Source: Rhodocyclaceae bacterium
Lineage (GTDB): Bacteria > Pseudomonadota > Gammaproteobacteria > Burkholderiales > Rhodocyclaceae
NCBI GenBank assembly: GCA_020445945.1
Contig: JAGRFQ010000013.1
Coordinates: forward strand, 1 to 51,954
Length of the DNA: 51,954 nt
Reading direction: 5' to 3'
The stretch's first letter is position 1. Every line of letters begins with the position of its first letter. Positions 8,998 through 16,683 of this stretch are shown here, one piece after another. The position numbers and the translations under genes were made by a program. The notes below the pieces were generated by a model. That model was not told where the DNA came from, did not search any database, and saw only the letters and a list, made by a program, of their open reading frames with translations.

Positions 8998-9537
8998 CTA
9001 TTCGGACGCATGCTCCAAAGAGCCTTCGCTGTCAATTGTGCTGTCGATCCCTGCAATTGCTCTGACCAGTTCACTTCTAGACTTCTGTTTTGCATCCCCA
9101 TTCAGCCCTTCACATACGCTGTTTGCCAACAGGAACCGCTGCGTCCTATCCAATCGGTTTTGAAAATCAGACAACTGGATAGCTGTTTTTCCATAAAGAT
9201 AGAAGTTGATGCCAGCAATTACCTCTATAAGCGATCCACAAATCAAGCTTACGACCGCTATATTTTGATCCTGTTGAGCCACTAAAAAAATTACGGAAAC
9301 CAGAAAAAACCCGAAGCCACCAATGGCTGCAGCTAACGCCCAGCGAAAGCTCCTTGTTGCCTGGTCCAGAACGACGTTGTGGTAGATTGTTAATAACTGA
9401 ATCTGAGAGGCAACAATTTCTTGAACTTTAGATGGGTCGGTTTCAAACAAACGCTTAATAGGCTCCAACTCGATGGTTAGTAGTCCATCTGAGCTGGTAA
9501 TGTATTTAGGTTCCGTTTTGTATTGACCGTTTTCCAT
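8998..9537 (-). CDS. TRADD-N-associated two-TM membrane domain protein
   Basis: A 179-residue protein with two adjacent membrane segments (about 66-88 and 93-113). The block LDQATRSFRWALAAAIGGF, the following FFLVSVIFL, and then ISL-like LICGSLIEVIAGINFYLYG and DRTQRFLLANSVCE match the pattern of the membrane domain found next to TRADD-N-like death-fold domains in bacterial proteins. That domain is thought to be part of conflict or immune-type signalling modules. Here the N-terminal region is only about 55 residues, so an effector or TRADD-N domain seems reduced or absent. The ATG lies 8 nt after the stop of the PEP-CTERM-like gene, with AGG upstream, suggesting co-transcription. Family assignment is from remembered motifs; function is unknown. 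Confidence 0.65.
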   Translation of the reverse strand: MENGQYKTEPKYITSSDGLLTIELEPIKRLFETDPSKVQEIVASQIQLLTIYHNVVLDQATRSFRWALAAAIGGFGFFLVSVIFLVAQQDQNIAVVSLICGSLIEVIAGINFYLYGKTAIQLSDFQNRLDRTQRFLLANSVCEGLNGDAKQKSRSELVRAIAGIDSTIDSEGSLEHASE

Positions 9538-9545
9538 TGAAGTGC

Positions 9546-10229
9546 CTATTGTATCCGGGGTCGGGGCTTGTCTGCGCTACGCTCGCTATTTCCTGTACGA
9601 CGTCGCCCCACACATGCAAGAGCAATGAAACCAGAGATCAGCAATGAAAGCGTTTCTCCCTCAGGTATCTCAAGAGGCGCCTCTGATACTTCAAAATCAA
9701 TTGAATAGTTCCAGCTCGCGCCACCTGTGGAGCTGTTTCTGCTAAATCCTTGCTGAGCAAAGGCAAAAACTGTTGATTCTGATGTCGGAAGGGCCGATAA
9801 GAATAGATCAATAGAGTTTCCTGTCGTAATATCGACCCAGTCGTATGCAATGGTGTTCTCTCCAAGAAAGTATCCATAGTAGTCAGTCATAAGTGAAACT
9901 AGTGTCCTTACCTGGCTAGCGTCTACGTAGTTGGCATCCGTAACTCTGTAGGAGACTTTTTTTAGAACGAGACCCTGATTAAGAACGATAAAAAACGGGT
10001 CGCTGTCAATCCATGAGCGAATGTAAGAGGAGTGGCCTAGAACTGTGTTGGCTCCAGGTTGAAGCTCCAGTGTCGCGCTGAGCGCATTTGGCGGGTAGTA
10101 CTTCATTAAATCACCAGAAACCGCCTCGTCATAAATTACGCTCGATGATGCTGGGTTAGAGAAAATCCAAAGAATCGACGTAATTAATATGGCGAGGAGC
10201 CTGTTCTTCTTGTGTGTGGTTTTATACAT
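9546..10229 (-). CDS. PEP-CTERM-like exported protein with atypical PEG motif and tail extension
   Basis: A 227-residue protein with a signal peptide (KKNRLLAILITSILWIFSNPASS, cleavage near residue 30) and a low-cysteine, beta-rich, Ser/Thr/Tyr-rich body. The C-terminus has the tripartite layout of PEP-CTERM sorting signals: short motif, hydrophobic helix (about 193-208), basic cluster RRR (209-211). Two things are odd. The motif reads IPEGET, so the usual PEP is PEG. A 16-residue hydrophilic tail follows the RRR, where these proteins normally end. Its bases resemble the GC-rich repeats nearby, so the original stop may have been lost. Sorting by an exosortase is family knowledge; no exosortase is in the window. 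ATG at 10229 follows AAGGAAGG. Confidence 0.65.
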   Translation of the reverse strand: MYKTTHKKNRLLAILITSILWIFSNPASSSVIYDEAVSGDLMKYYPPNALSATLELQPGANTVLGHSSYIRSWIDSDPFFIVLNQGLVLKKVSYRVTDANYVDASQVRTLVSLMTDYYGYFLGENTIAYDWVDITTGNSIDLFLSALPTSESTVFAFAQQGFSRNSSTGGASWNYSIDFEVSEAPLEIPEGETLSLLISGFIALACVGRRRTGNSERSADKPRPRIQ

Positions 10230-10259
10230 CTGCCTTCCTTGTTTAATAAACGATTCATT

Positions 10260-10484
10260 CTATTTGTCTAGAGATGGTGTGCGCATTCTTGACAAGAGCG
10301 CAAAGAGCTTGCAAAGAGCAAAGAGCTTGAATTCAGGTCTTGAAATACAACATTCCGCATCGCCTCTTGTTCGGGTGGGGCGGAGATTGTTTGAGGACAT
10401 GAGCGTTGTGCTGTGGATGAACTGGTCGTATTTCAAGACCTGATCTCGGATGTACGTAGAAAAGAAATTTTTTTCCTCGCTCAT
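10260..10484 (-). CDS. Doubtful 74-residue ORF overlapping a palindromic repeat
   Basis: The ATG overlaps the stop of the upstream 154-residue gene (ATGA), which suggests translational coupling. The first 30 residues (MSEEKNFFSTYIRDQVLKYD) look protein-like. The second half, however, is read through one arm of a 16-bp perfect inverted repeat and through repeated AAAGAGCTT units (about 10302-10328), giving a repetitive KLFALCKLFALLSR. It may be a genuine small gene whose 3' part was replaced by a repeat insertion, or no gene at all. No family is recognised. Confidence 0.3.
   Translation of the reverse strand: MSEEKNFFSTYIRDQVLKYDQFIHSTTLMSSNNLRPTRTRGDAECCISRPEFKLFALCKLFALLSRMRTPSLDK
10333..10443. 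repeat. 16-bp perfect inverted repeat (palindromic element)
   Basis: TCAGGTCTTGAAATAC at 10333-10348 recurs as its exact reverse complement at 10428-10443, enclosing 79 nt. The left arm plus its continuation (10334-10364) aligns with 11059-11090 with few mismatches, CAG[G/A]TCTTGAAA..CAACATT..GCAT[C/T]GCC, so this is one copy of a dispersed element and not a chance palindrome. The two copies flank the unknown membrane gene at 10481-10945. It could be a non-autonomous mobile palindrome; no transposase is visible. Confidence 0.6.
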
Positions 10485-10945
10485 GCTCCACCGCCATCTT
10501 TAATATTCAACCCCGATGCAATTTGAGTGCACAGACGGCGAACATTCTCGTCGGTGGACGAGCCGGAAAGGGGTTCCGGAATTTGAGTAAGCAAAAGATG
10601 CTGCCCTCTTGGACCACTTACGTGAATAGACCACCCGCCGTTCTTGTAAAACGGAGTGGCGTAGACGCGCGAGAAATTTGCCAGAGAAATAACTTTTGAT
10701 TTTCGAAAAGGATTTAACGCAGAATAGAAAAACGTGGCTTCCTTCGATTCAAATGAAATCGTTACGTAGTGAACACGAAAAAGCCACCAGGCAGCCAACG
10801 CGCCGAGCGGAAAAGAGGCGACTAGAATGCCGGTAAAATCTCTGGTTGCAAGAATGGCAAAAGCTGAGAAGCAAATCGGAACGCTATACAGCAATGGATT
10901 TTGCTTGGAAGGTAGCAAAATCGAATGCTGCTGTGCTTTAGTCAC
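10481..10945 (-). CDS. Small membrane protein of unknown function, two N-terminal TM segments
   Basis: A 154-residue protein. Hydrophobic segments at about 18-33 and 38-55 form a hairpin, followed by a roughly 100-residue soluble region (VHYVTISFESKEATFFYSAL, then SKVISLANFSRVYATPF, then GGWSIHVSGPRGQHLLL) with alternating hydrophobic strands. This layout, TM hairpin followed by a beta-sandwich of PH-like character, is common in bacterial membrane proteins with YdbT/bPH-like domains, but no motif secures the assignment. It is the first gene of the minus-strand island cluster. Codon use is AT-richer than the flanking core genes. Function unknown. Confidence 0.55.
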   Translation of the reverse strand: MTKAQQHSILLPSKQNPLLYSVPICFSAFAILATRDFTGILVASFPLGALAAWWLFRVHYVTISFESKEATFFYSALNPFRKSKVISLANFSRVYATPFYKNGGWSIHVSGPRGQHLLLTQIPEPLSGSSTDENVRRLCTQIASGLNIKDGGGA

Positions 10946-11364
10946 TTGCGTTCACCAAAATCGTTCGATATGTCGAGTCCACTATTTCTAAATAGAAGAA
11001 GTCGACAGCGTCCTGTCCATTAGGCTGCGCCAATTAATCCTGGGCAGGTATCGGGGGGCAGATCTTGAAAGCCAACATTTTGCATTGCCAACAATCGGAC
11101 ACGTCCTGAACTCTGACTTCACGCGGGTCTGACCCGGCAGCACGTAAGCATACTCCCGAAATGCATGGTTTCGTATCGGGTTCGAGGGGTTCTTGCCGCA
11201 TCTGTCTCGGATGCAGTCGGCCGGCCCGCCCGCGTTCGCTTAGGGCCTTGGGCGAGATGCGCCAAGGCGGTGGGGTGGGACGCTCCGGGGCACCGTTCCC
11301 GGCGTTGGGCCTGCGGCCCGCGGCCGGGCTACGCGGGGCAGCGTGGTTGCGCCCGCCGCCCGCC
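10946..11364. other. Non-coding border region with repeat remnants
   Basis: These 419 bases hold no convincing gene. They contain a second copy of the TCTTGAAA..CAACATT repeat (11059-11090), a short inverted repeat GGGTCTGACCC (11129-11139), and a GC-rich stretch around 11314-11370 with GGCCGGGCTACGCGGGGC that resembles the REP-like arms seen at 8883-8976. Plus-strand open frames here are by-products of GC-rich sequence. The change from AT-rich to GC-rich composition occurs at about 11150-11220. Confidence 0.5.
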
Positions 11365-13158
11365 CTACAACGGCCAGAACAGCGGAATCAGCACACTCGC
11401 GGCGAGCCAGGTGATGAGGTTCATCGGGATGCCGAGGCGGGCGAAGTCGGTGAAGCGGTAGTTGCCGGCGGTGTAGACCAGGGTGTTGGTCTGGTAGCCG
11501 ATAGGGGTGGCGAAGCTGCAGCTGGCGGCGAACATGATGCCGACCACGAAGGGGCGCGGGTCGACGCCGAGTTGCTGGGCGACGCCGATCACCACCGGGG
11601 TGAACAGCACGGCGACGGCGTTGTTGCTGAGAAACTCGGTGGCGATGGAGGTGGCGAGGATGACCAGCGAGAGCATCATCCACGGTGACAGGTCGGCCCC
11701 CACGGTGACCAGCGCGCCGGCCATGAGGTCGGCCAGGCCGGATTCGCGCATGGCGATGCTGATCGCCAGCATGCCGAAAATGAGCATCAGGATCGGCCAT
11801 TCGATGGCCTTATAGGCTTCGTCGGGGCGGATGCAGCCGGTGACGAGCACCACGGCGGCGCCGATCATGGCCAGCGCCTCGATGGGCATGACCTTGAGCG
11901 CGGCGAGCAGCATGACGCCGGTGATGGTGGCCAGCGCGATGGGGGCGCGGGCGTGGCGGTGGGTGGTGCTGCGCGCTTCGGTCAGCGCGAACAGGTCGCC
12001 GTTGTCGCAGAAGCGCTTGATCTGCGCGGGCGTGCCTTCGACCAGCAGCACGTCGCCAAACTGCAGCTGGAAGTCGTCGCCGATGGCCTGGATGGAGGCG
12101 TTGCGCCGGTGCACCCCCACCAGGTGGATGCCGTAGCGCGCGGCGAGGTCGAGGTCGCGGATGGGGCGCTGCACATAGCGCGAGGTCTGGCCCACGATGG
12201 TTTCCACCACCACCACGTCGCGGCGGCGCAGGGTTTCCAGGTCGTGGGTGTCGCCGGCTCGGGCGGAGAGGCCGACCAGGTCGGTGCTGTGCAGGCTCAC
12301 CATGTGCTCGCTGCGGCTGTGCACCACCAGGCGGTCGCCGGCCTGCAGGCGGGTGTCGGCCGGCGGGGCGGCCAGCTCCACGTCGCCGCGGAACAGGGTC
12401 AGCACCTGGATGTCGCCGTTGGCGAGGCGGGCTTCGCGCAGGCTGCGCCCGGCCAGGCGCGAGTCGGCCGGCACGAACAGTTCGGTCATGAACAGGCGGT
12501 CGCCGCTGCCCGAGAACTGCTGGGTGAGCGTCTCGCGCGCTGGCAGCACGCGCCGCGCGAACACCAGCATGAAGGCGCAGCCGAGCAGCGCCATGAGCAG
12601 GGCCGGGGTGGTGATTTCGAACATGCCGAAGGGCGCCAGGCCGTACTCGCGCGCCACGCCGTCGACCAGGATGTTGGTGGAGGTGCCCACCATGGTCAGC
12701 AGGCCGCCGAGGATGGTGGCGTACGACAGCGGGATGAGCAGGCGCGAGGGGGCGATGCCGGCGCGGCTCGACAGCGCGATCACCGCCGGAATCATCACCA
12801 TCACGATGGGCGTGTTGTTGATGAAGGGCGAGACCAGCACCCCGATCAGCAGCATGGCCAGCAGCAGGCGCGCTTCGCTGTGGCCGGCGTGGTGGCCCAG
12901 CCACTCGCCGAGGCGGTCCACACAGCCGGTGCGGCTCAGCGCGCCGCTGATGATGAACAGGCAGGCGATGGTGATGGGCGCGCTGTTGCCGAACACGCCG
13001 AGCACCTGTTTGGCCTCGAGCAGGCCGAGCGCCAGCAGCACCGCCACCGCGGCCATCACCGCCACGTCGGGCTTGAGCCACTCGCGCACGAAGGTGATGA
13101 ACAGCCCGACCAGGACGGCACCAACAACGAGTGCATGGGTGGATTCGGGCAGGGCCAT
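11365..13158 (-). CDS. SLC13-family permease with two RCK-C (TrkA-C) domains
   Basis: A 597-residue inner-membrane transporter. The N-terminal half has hydrophobic helices with the CitMHS/ArsB-like signature SPFINNTPIVMVMIPAV and GTSTNILVDG. A central hydrophilic region carries two TrkA-C-type domains, each containing LQAGDRLVV or LQFGDVLLVEG. The C-terminal half repeats the transporter fold with FLSNNAVAVLFTPV and FATPIGYQTNTLVY. This topology is that of bacterial SLC13/DASS-like permeases, which move dicarboxylates, sulfate or similar anions with sodium or protons; the substrate cannot be read from sequence. The ATG at 13158 gives the usual family length; the frame upstream lacks transporter sequence. 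It is divergent from the P-type ATPase with 247 nt between the starts. Confidence 0.9.
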   Translation of the reverse strand: MALPESTHALVVGAVLVGLFITFVREWLKPDVAVMAAVAVLLALGLLEAKQVLGVFGNSAPITIACLFIISGALSRTGCVDRLGEWLGHHAGHSEARLLLAMLLIGVLVSPFINNTPIVMVMIPAVIALSSRAGIAPSRLLIPLSYATILGGLLTMVGTSTNILVDGVAREYGLAPFGMFEITTPALLMALLGCAFMLVFARRVLPARETLTQQFSGSGDRLFMTELFVPADSRLAGRSLREARLANGDIQVLTLFRGDVELAAPPADTRLQAGDRLVVHSRSEHMVSLHSTDLVGLSARAGDTHDLETLRRRDVVVVETIVGQTSRYVQRPIRDLDLAARYGIHLVGVHRRNASIQAIGDDFQLQFGDVLLVEGTPAQIKRFCDNGDLFALTEARSTTHRHARAPIALATITGVMLLAALKVMPIEALAMIGAAVVLVTGCIRPDEAYKAIEWPILMLIFGMLAISIAMRESGLADLMAGALVTVGADLSPWMMLSLVILATSIATEFLSNNAVAVLFTPVVIGVAQQLGVDPRPFVVGIMFAASCSFATPIGYQTNTLVYTAGNYRFTDFARLGIPMNLITWLAASVLIPLFWPL

Positions 13159-13230
13159 GGCGAGACGCACTTCCGGGAACGGTGACAGGACGGCTGCGAC
13201 GATAGCGCGGCGCACAAAGAACGGGAATGA

Positions 13231-13242
13231 ATAACGGGTTAT
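13231..13242. promoter_or_regulatory. Palindrome ATAACGGGTTAT in the divergent promoter region
   Basis: A 5-bp-arm palindrome (ATAAC-GG-GTTAT) lies 73 nt upstream of the SLC13 start, nested in a wider GAATAA/TTATTC inverted repeat (13226-13249). It could be an operator for the permease gene. No known regulator is assigned. Confidence 0.3.
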
Positions 13243-13319
13243 CTCCTTATTCCATTTATATCTGACGACACGGCGGGAACAAATGGCCCACGCCGCGGAC
13301 GAAGGAAGCGCGATGCGAC

Positions 13320-13333
13320 CTGATCCAGCGCAA
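13320..13333 (+). promoter_or_regulatory. FNR/Anr/FixK-like site upstream of the P-type ATPase
   Basis: CTGATCCAGCGCAA differs by one base from the TTGAT-N4-[A/G][T/C]CAA type of site bound by FNR/Anr/FixK regulators. It is centred at 13326.5. A weak -10-like element, TGCGCTAGC at about 13351-13359, would place the transcription start near 13366, so the site would be centred about 40 bases upstream, the usual position for FNR activation. This suggests low-oxygen induction of the ATPase-DUF2062-antiporter-Usp operon. The promoter itself is inferred. Confidence 0.45.
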
Positions 13334-13405
13334 TCCACACGACCTGCGGCTGCGCTAGCGTGAAATGGACACCTTCCAACCCCGCGCCGACCGAGCGAGG
13401 ACGCC

Positions 13406-16114
13406 ATGAGAGCCGACGCCCCGTTTCCCGCCCACGCCACTCCTGCCTGGCATGCCCTGCCGGGTGAGGCGGTGGTGGACGAACTGCAGACCGATGCCGT
13501 GCGCGGCCTGCCCGCGGCCGAGATTGCGGCGCGGCGGGCGCGCTTCGGCCCCAATGCGCTGCCGCCGCCGCGCCGGCGCGGGCCGTGGCTGCGCTTTGCG
13601 CTGCAGTTCCACAACCCGCTCATCTACGTGCTGCTGGCGGCCGGCGCCATCACCTTTGCGCTGCGCGACTATGTAGACGCCGGGGTCATCGTCGGCGTGG
13701 TGATCATCAACGCGCTCATCGGCTTTGTGCAGGAGGGCAAGGCGGAGAAGGCGCTGGAGGCGGTGCGCGCCATGCTCGCCAGCCACGCCACGGTGGTGCG
13801 CGACGGCGAGCGCCACGAGGTGGACGCCGCCGATCTGGTGCCCGGCGATATCGTGCTGCTCGAATCGGGCGCGCGGGTGCCGGCCGATCTGCGCCTGCTG
13901 CGGGTCAAGAACCTGCGCGTGGGCGAGGCCGCGCTCACCGGCGAATCGCTGCCGGTGGACAAGAGCGCCGAGCCCGTGCCCGAAGGCGCCATGATCGGCG
14001 ACCGCCGCGCCATGGCCTACTCGGGCACCACGGTGGGCTATGGCCAGGCGCGTGGTGTGGTGGTGGCTACCGGCACAGCCACCGAAATTGGCCGCATCGG
14101 CACCCTGGTGGGCGCGCTCGGCGTGCTGGCCACGCCGCTGACCCGCCGGCTCGACCAGTTTGCCCGCCAGATCACGCTGTTCATCCTCGCCGTGGGCGCG
14201 CTCACCTTTGCCTACGGCTACGGCGTGCGGCAGATGCCGATGCTCGACATCTTCCTGGCCGTGGTGGGGCTGGCGGTGGCGGCGATCCCCGAGGGGCTGC
14301 CGGCCATCGTCACCATTGTGCTGGCCATTGGCACCCGCGCCATGGCCCGCAGCCGCGCCATCATCCGCCGCTTGCCGGCGGTGGAGACGCTGGGCTCGGT
14401 CACCGTGATCTGCTCCGACAAGACCGGCACCCTGACCCGCAACGAGATGACCGCGGTGCAGGTCATGCTGCCCGCGCACAGCCTGGCCGTGAGCGGCGTG
14501 GGCTATGCGCCCGAAGGCGGCTTCACCCGCGACGATGCGGCCATCGACCCGGCGGCCGATGCCCCGCTGGTGGCGCTCGCCCGTGCCGCCCTGCTGTGCA
14601 ACGACGCCCGCGTGCAGCAGGGCGCCGAGGGCTGGCAGCTGGTGGGCGACCCCACCGAGGGCGCGCTGGTCACCTTGGCGCGCAAGGCCGGCCTGAACCC
14701 GCAGGAACTCGCGGCCGCCTGCCCGCGGGTGGACGAGATCCCCTTCGAATCCGCCCACCGCTACATGGCCACCTTGCACCACGACCACGCCGGCCATGCC
14801 TTCGTGCTGCTCAAGGGCGCGCCCGAGCGGGTGCTGGGGCTGTGCACCACTACCGCCGGCGGCAAGCCGCTGGACCCGGCCGCATGGCATGCGCGCATGG
14901 AGGCGGCCGCCCGCGCCGGCCAGCGAGTGCTGGCCCTGGCGCGCTGCGAGATGCCCGCCGGCACCACGGCCTTGTCGATGAGCGACATCACGGCGCGCTT
15001 CACCCTGCTCGGCCTGGTCGGGCTGATCGACCCGCCGCGCGAGGCGGCCGTCGATGCCGTGGCCCAATGCCAGCGCGCCGGCCTGCGGGTGAAGATGATC
15101 ACCGGCGACCACGCCGTCACCGCCGCGGCCATTGGCGCCCAGCTTGGCCTGCAGGCCGGCTCGCCGCTCACCGGCGAGGCCATCGAGGCGCTGGACGATG
15201 CGGCCCTGCGCCAGCGCGTGCAGCACACCGACGTGTTCGCCCGCGCCAGCCCCGAGCACAAGCTGCGCCTGGTGGCCGCGCTGCAGGCCGAAGGCGAGCT
15301 GGTGGCGATGACCGGCGACGGGGTGAACGACGCCCCCGCGCTCAAGGCCGCCGACATTGGCGTGGCCATGGGGCAAAAGGGCACCGACGCCGCACGCGAG
15401 GCGGCCGACCTGGTGCTGACCGATGACAACTTCGCCACCATCGCCCGCGCGGTGCGCGAAGGGCGGGTGGTGTTCGACAACATCAAGAAGTCGCTGCTGT
15501 TCATCCTGCCCACCAACGGCGGCGAGGCGGGCGTGATCCTGCTCGCCGTGTTCGCCGGCCTGGCCCTGCCGGTGACCGCCGGCCAGATCCTGTGGGTGAA
15601 CATGATCACCGCGGTCACCCTTGCCCTGGCGCTGGCCTTCGAGCCGGGCGAGCGCGGCGTCATGCAGCGCCCGCCGCGCGCTCCGCGCGAGCCGCTGGTG
15701 ACCCGCGTGCTGGCGGCGCGCATCGCCTATGTGAGCCTGCTCATGGTGGGGGTCACCTTCGCCGCCTTCGAGTGGGTGCTGGCGCGCGGCGACAGCCTGG
15801 AGGCGGCGCGCACCGCGGCGGTGAACATGCTCGTGGTGGGCGAGCTGGTGTATCTGTTCAACGTGCGCCACTTCACCGCCAGCGCGCTGCGCCTCGAGAG
15901 CCTCACCGGCAACCGTGTGGCGCTGTGGATGAGCGGGTTGCTGATCGGCTTCCAGCTGCTGTTCACCTACGCCCCGCCCATGCAGCACATCTTCCACACC
16001 GTGGCGCTCGATGTGCAGACCTGGGGCCTGATCCTGGCCCTTGGCGCGGCCAAGTTCATCGCCGTCGAGCTGGAAAAGACGATACTGAGGCACATGAACA
16101 TTCACAGCATGTAG
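13406..16114 (+). CDS. P-type (P2-like) cation-transporting ATPase
   Basis: A 902-residue ATPase with all hallmarks of the family: N-terminal cation_ATPase_N region, TGES in the actuator domain (178-181), PEGLP in the fourth membrane helix (295-299), the phosphorylation site DKTGTLT with D338, KGAPERV in the nucleotide domain, and TGDGVNDAPA (636-645) in the hinge. Overall sequence and the PEGLP motif place it with the Ca2+/Mg2+/Na+ P2 group rather than the heavy-metal CPx group (no CPC, no HMA domain). The ion is not determined. Start ATG 13406 is preceded by CGAGG. It leads a four-gene plus-strand run with a DUF2062 protein, a Kef-type antiporter and a universal stress protein, suggesting ion homeostasis under energy or oxygen limitation. 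Confidence 0.92.
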   Translation: MRADAPFPAHATPAWHALPGEAVVDELQTDAVRGLPAAEIAARRARFGPNALPPPRRRGPWLRFALQFHNPLIYVLLAAGAITFALRDYVDAGVIVGVVIINALIGFVQEGKAEKALEAVRAMLASHATVVRDGERHEVDAADLVPGDIVLLESGARVPADLRLLRVKNLRVGEAALTGESLPVDKSAEPVPEGAMIGDRRAMAYSGTTVGYGQARGVVVATGTATEIGRIGTLVGALGVLATPLTRRLDQFARQITLFILAVGALTFAYGYGVRQMPMLDIFLAVVGLAVAAIPEGLPAIVTIVLAIGTRAMARSRAIIRRLPAVETLGSVTVICSDKTGTLTRNEMTAVQVMLPAHSLAVSGVGYAPEGGFTRDDAAIDPAADAPLVALARAALLCNDARVQQGAEGWQLVGDPTEGALVTLARKAGLNPQELAAACPRVDEIPFESAHRYMATLHHDHAGHAFVLLKGAPERVLGLCTTTAGGKPLDPAAWHARMEAAARAGQRVLALARCEMPAGTTALSMSDITARFTLLGLVGLIDPPREAAVDAVAQCQRAGLRVKMITGDHAVTAAAIGAQLGLQAGSPLTGEAIEALDDAALRQRVQHTDVFARASPEHKLRLVAALQAEGELVAMTGDGVNDAPALKAADIGVAMGQKGTDAAREAADLVLTDDNFATIARAVREGRVVFDNIKKSLLFILPTNGGEAGVILLAVFAGLALPVTAGQILWVNMITAVTLALALAFEPGERGVMQRPPRAPREPLVTRVLAARIAYVSLLMVGVTFAAFEWVLARGDSLEAARTAAVNMLVVGELVYLFNVRHFTASALRLESLTGNRVALWMSGLLIGFQLLFTYAPPMQHIFHTVALDVQTWGLILALGAAKFIAVELEKTILRHMNIHSM

Positions 16115-16118
16115 ATCG

Positions 16119-16679
16119 ATGGGTTTCTTTCAGCGCTTCAAGTCGAAGATGCCGACCCGCGAGCAGATCCACGGCAATCGCTGGCTGGGCTGGCTCGCAC
16201 CCTGGCTCGGCCATCCGCGCCTGTGGCACTGGTCGCGTCGCGGCGTGGCCATGGGCGTGGCGCTGGGGGTGTTCTTCGGCCTGCTGATCCCGATTGCGCA
16301 AATTCCGCTGTCGGTCGGCGCTGCCGTGGTGCTGCGCGCCAATGTGCCGGCCGCCGCGGCCAGCACCCTGGTAACGAACCCAATCACCTTCGGACCGGTC
16401 TACTTTGCGGCCTATCGCCTTGGCACCTGGGTAACCGGCGAGCGCCTGCCCGAGCACGCCGCCGACCCCGCCACCGCGCGCGACATCAACGCCGAGGCCG
16501 GTATCTGGGAGCGGCTGCGCGCCATGGGCAAGCCGCTCATGATCGGGCTGGCGATCCTGGCCACGCTGGTGGGGCTGGTCACCTACGGGTTGATCACCCT
16601 GATCTGGCGCTGGCGAACGCTGGCGCGACGGCGCAACGGGCGGGGACGCCGCCGGCGCGTGGAGGATGAGCAGGAGTAA
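16119..16679 (+). CDS. DUF2062 domain membrane protein
   Basis: A 186-residue protein beginning 4 nt after the ATPase stop. It has the DUF2062 pattern: a basic N-terminus with W-x-x-x-H (RLWHWSRRGVAMGVALGVFFG), the IPIAQIPLSV segment, then VTNPITFGPVYFAAYRLG, and a final membrane helix (about 147-166) followed by a very basic tail RRRNGRGRRRR. Two to three membrane segments are expected. The molecular function of the family is not established. Its position between two ion transporters suggests an accessory membrane role, but the gene also occurs in other contexts. No strong ribosome site is visible, consistent with coupling to the upstream gene. Confidence 0.85.
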   Translation: MGFFQRFKSKMPTREQIHGNRWLGWLAPWLGHPRLWHWSRRGVAMGVALGVFFGLLIPIAQIPLSVGAAVVLRANVPAAAASTLVTNPITFGPVYFAAYRLGTWVTGERLPEHAADPATARDINAEAGIWERLRAMGKPLMIGLAILATLVGLVTYGLITLIWRWRTLARRRNGRGRRRRVEDEQE

Positions 16680-16683
16680 GCGC

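Larger units (their letters stand above)
8987..11100. other. AT-rich accessory island between two GC-rich blocks
   Basis: From about 8987 to 11100 the sequence is visibly richer in A and T, with AT-ending codons and long runs of mixed A/T, in contrast to the strongly G/C-biased genes on both sides. All credible genes in it lie on the minus strand, encode membrane or exported proteins, and have no counterpart in the neighbouring operons. Repeats stand at both borders (8719-8976 and about 11059-11370). No integrase, transposase or attachment site is visible, so horizontal acquisition is inferred from composition and gene content alone. Confidence 0.65.

Noticed and set aside
8792-9163. Plus-strand open frame of 123 codons across the repeats
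   Set aside because: It runs through the REP-like element and into the antisense of the TRADD-N-type membrane gene, has no ribosome site and shows no protein-like pattern.
10189-10443. Plus-strand open frame of 84 codons in the island
   Set aside because: It overlaps the signal-peptide region of the PEP-CTERM-like gene and the palindrome; no start signal or motif.
11161-11688. Plus-strand open frame of 175 codons near the SLC13 gene 3' end
   Set aside because: It is antisense to the conserved C-terminus of the permease and composed of GC-rich repeats.
13355-16105. Minus-strand open frame of 916 codons opposite the P-type ATPase
   Set aside because: The ATPase motifs on the plus strand are complete; the opposite frame is a GC-bias artefact.
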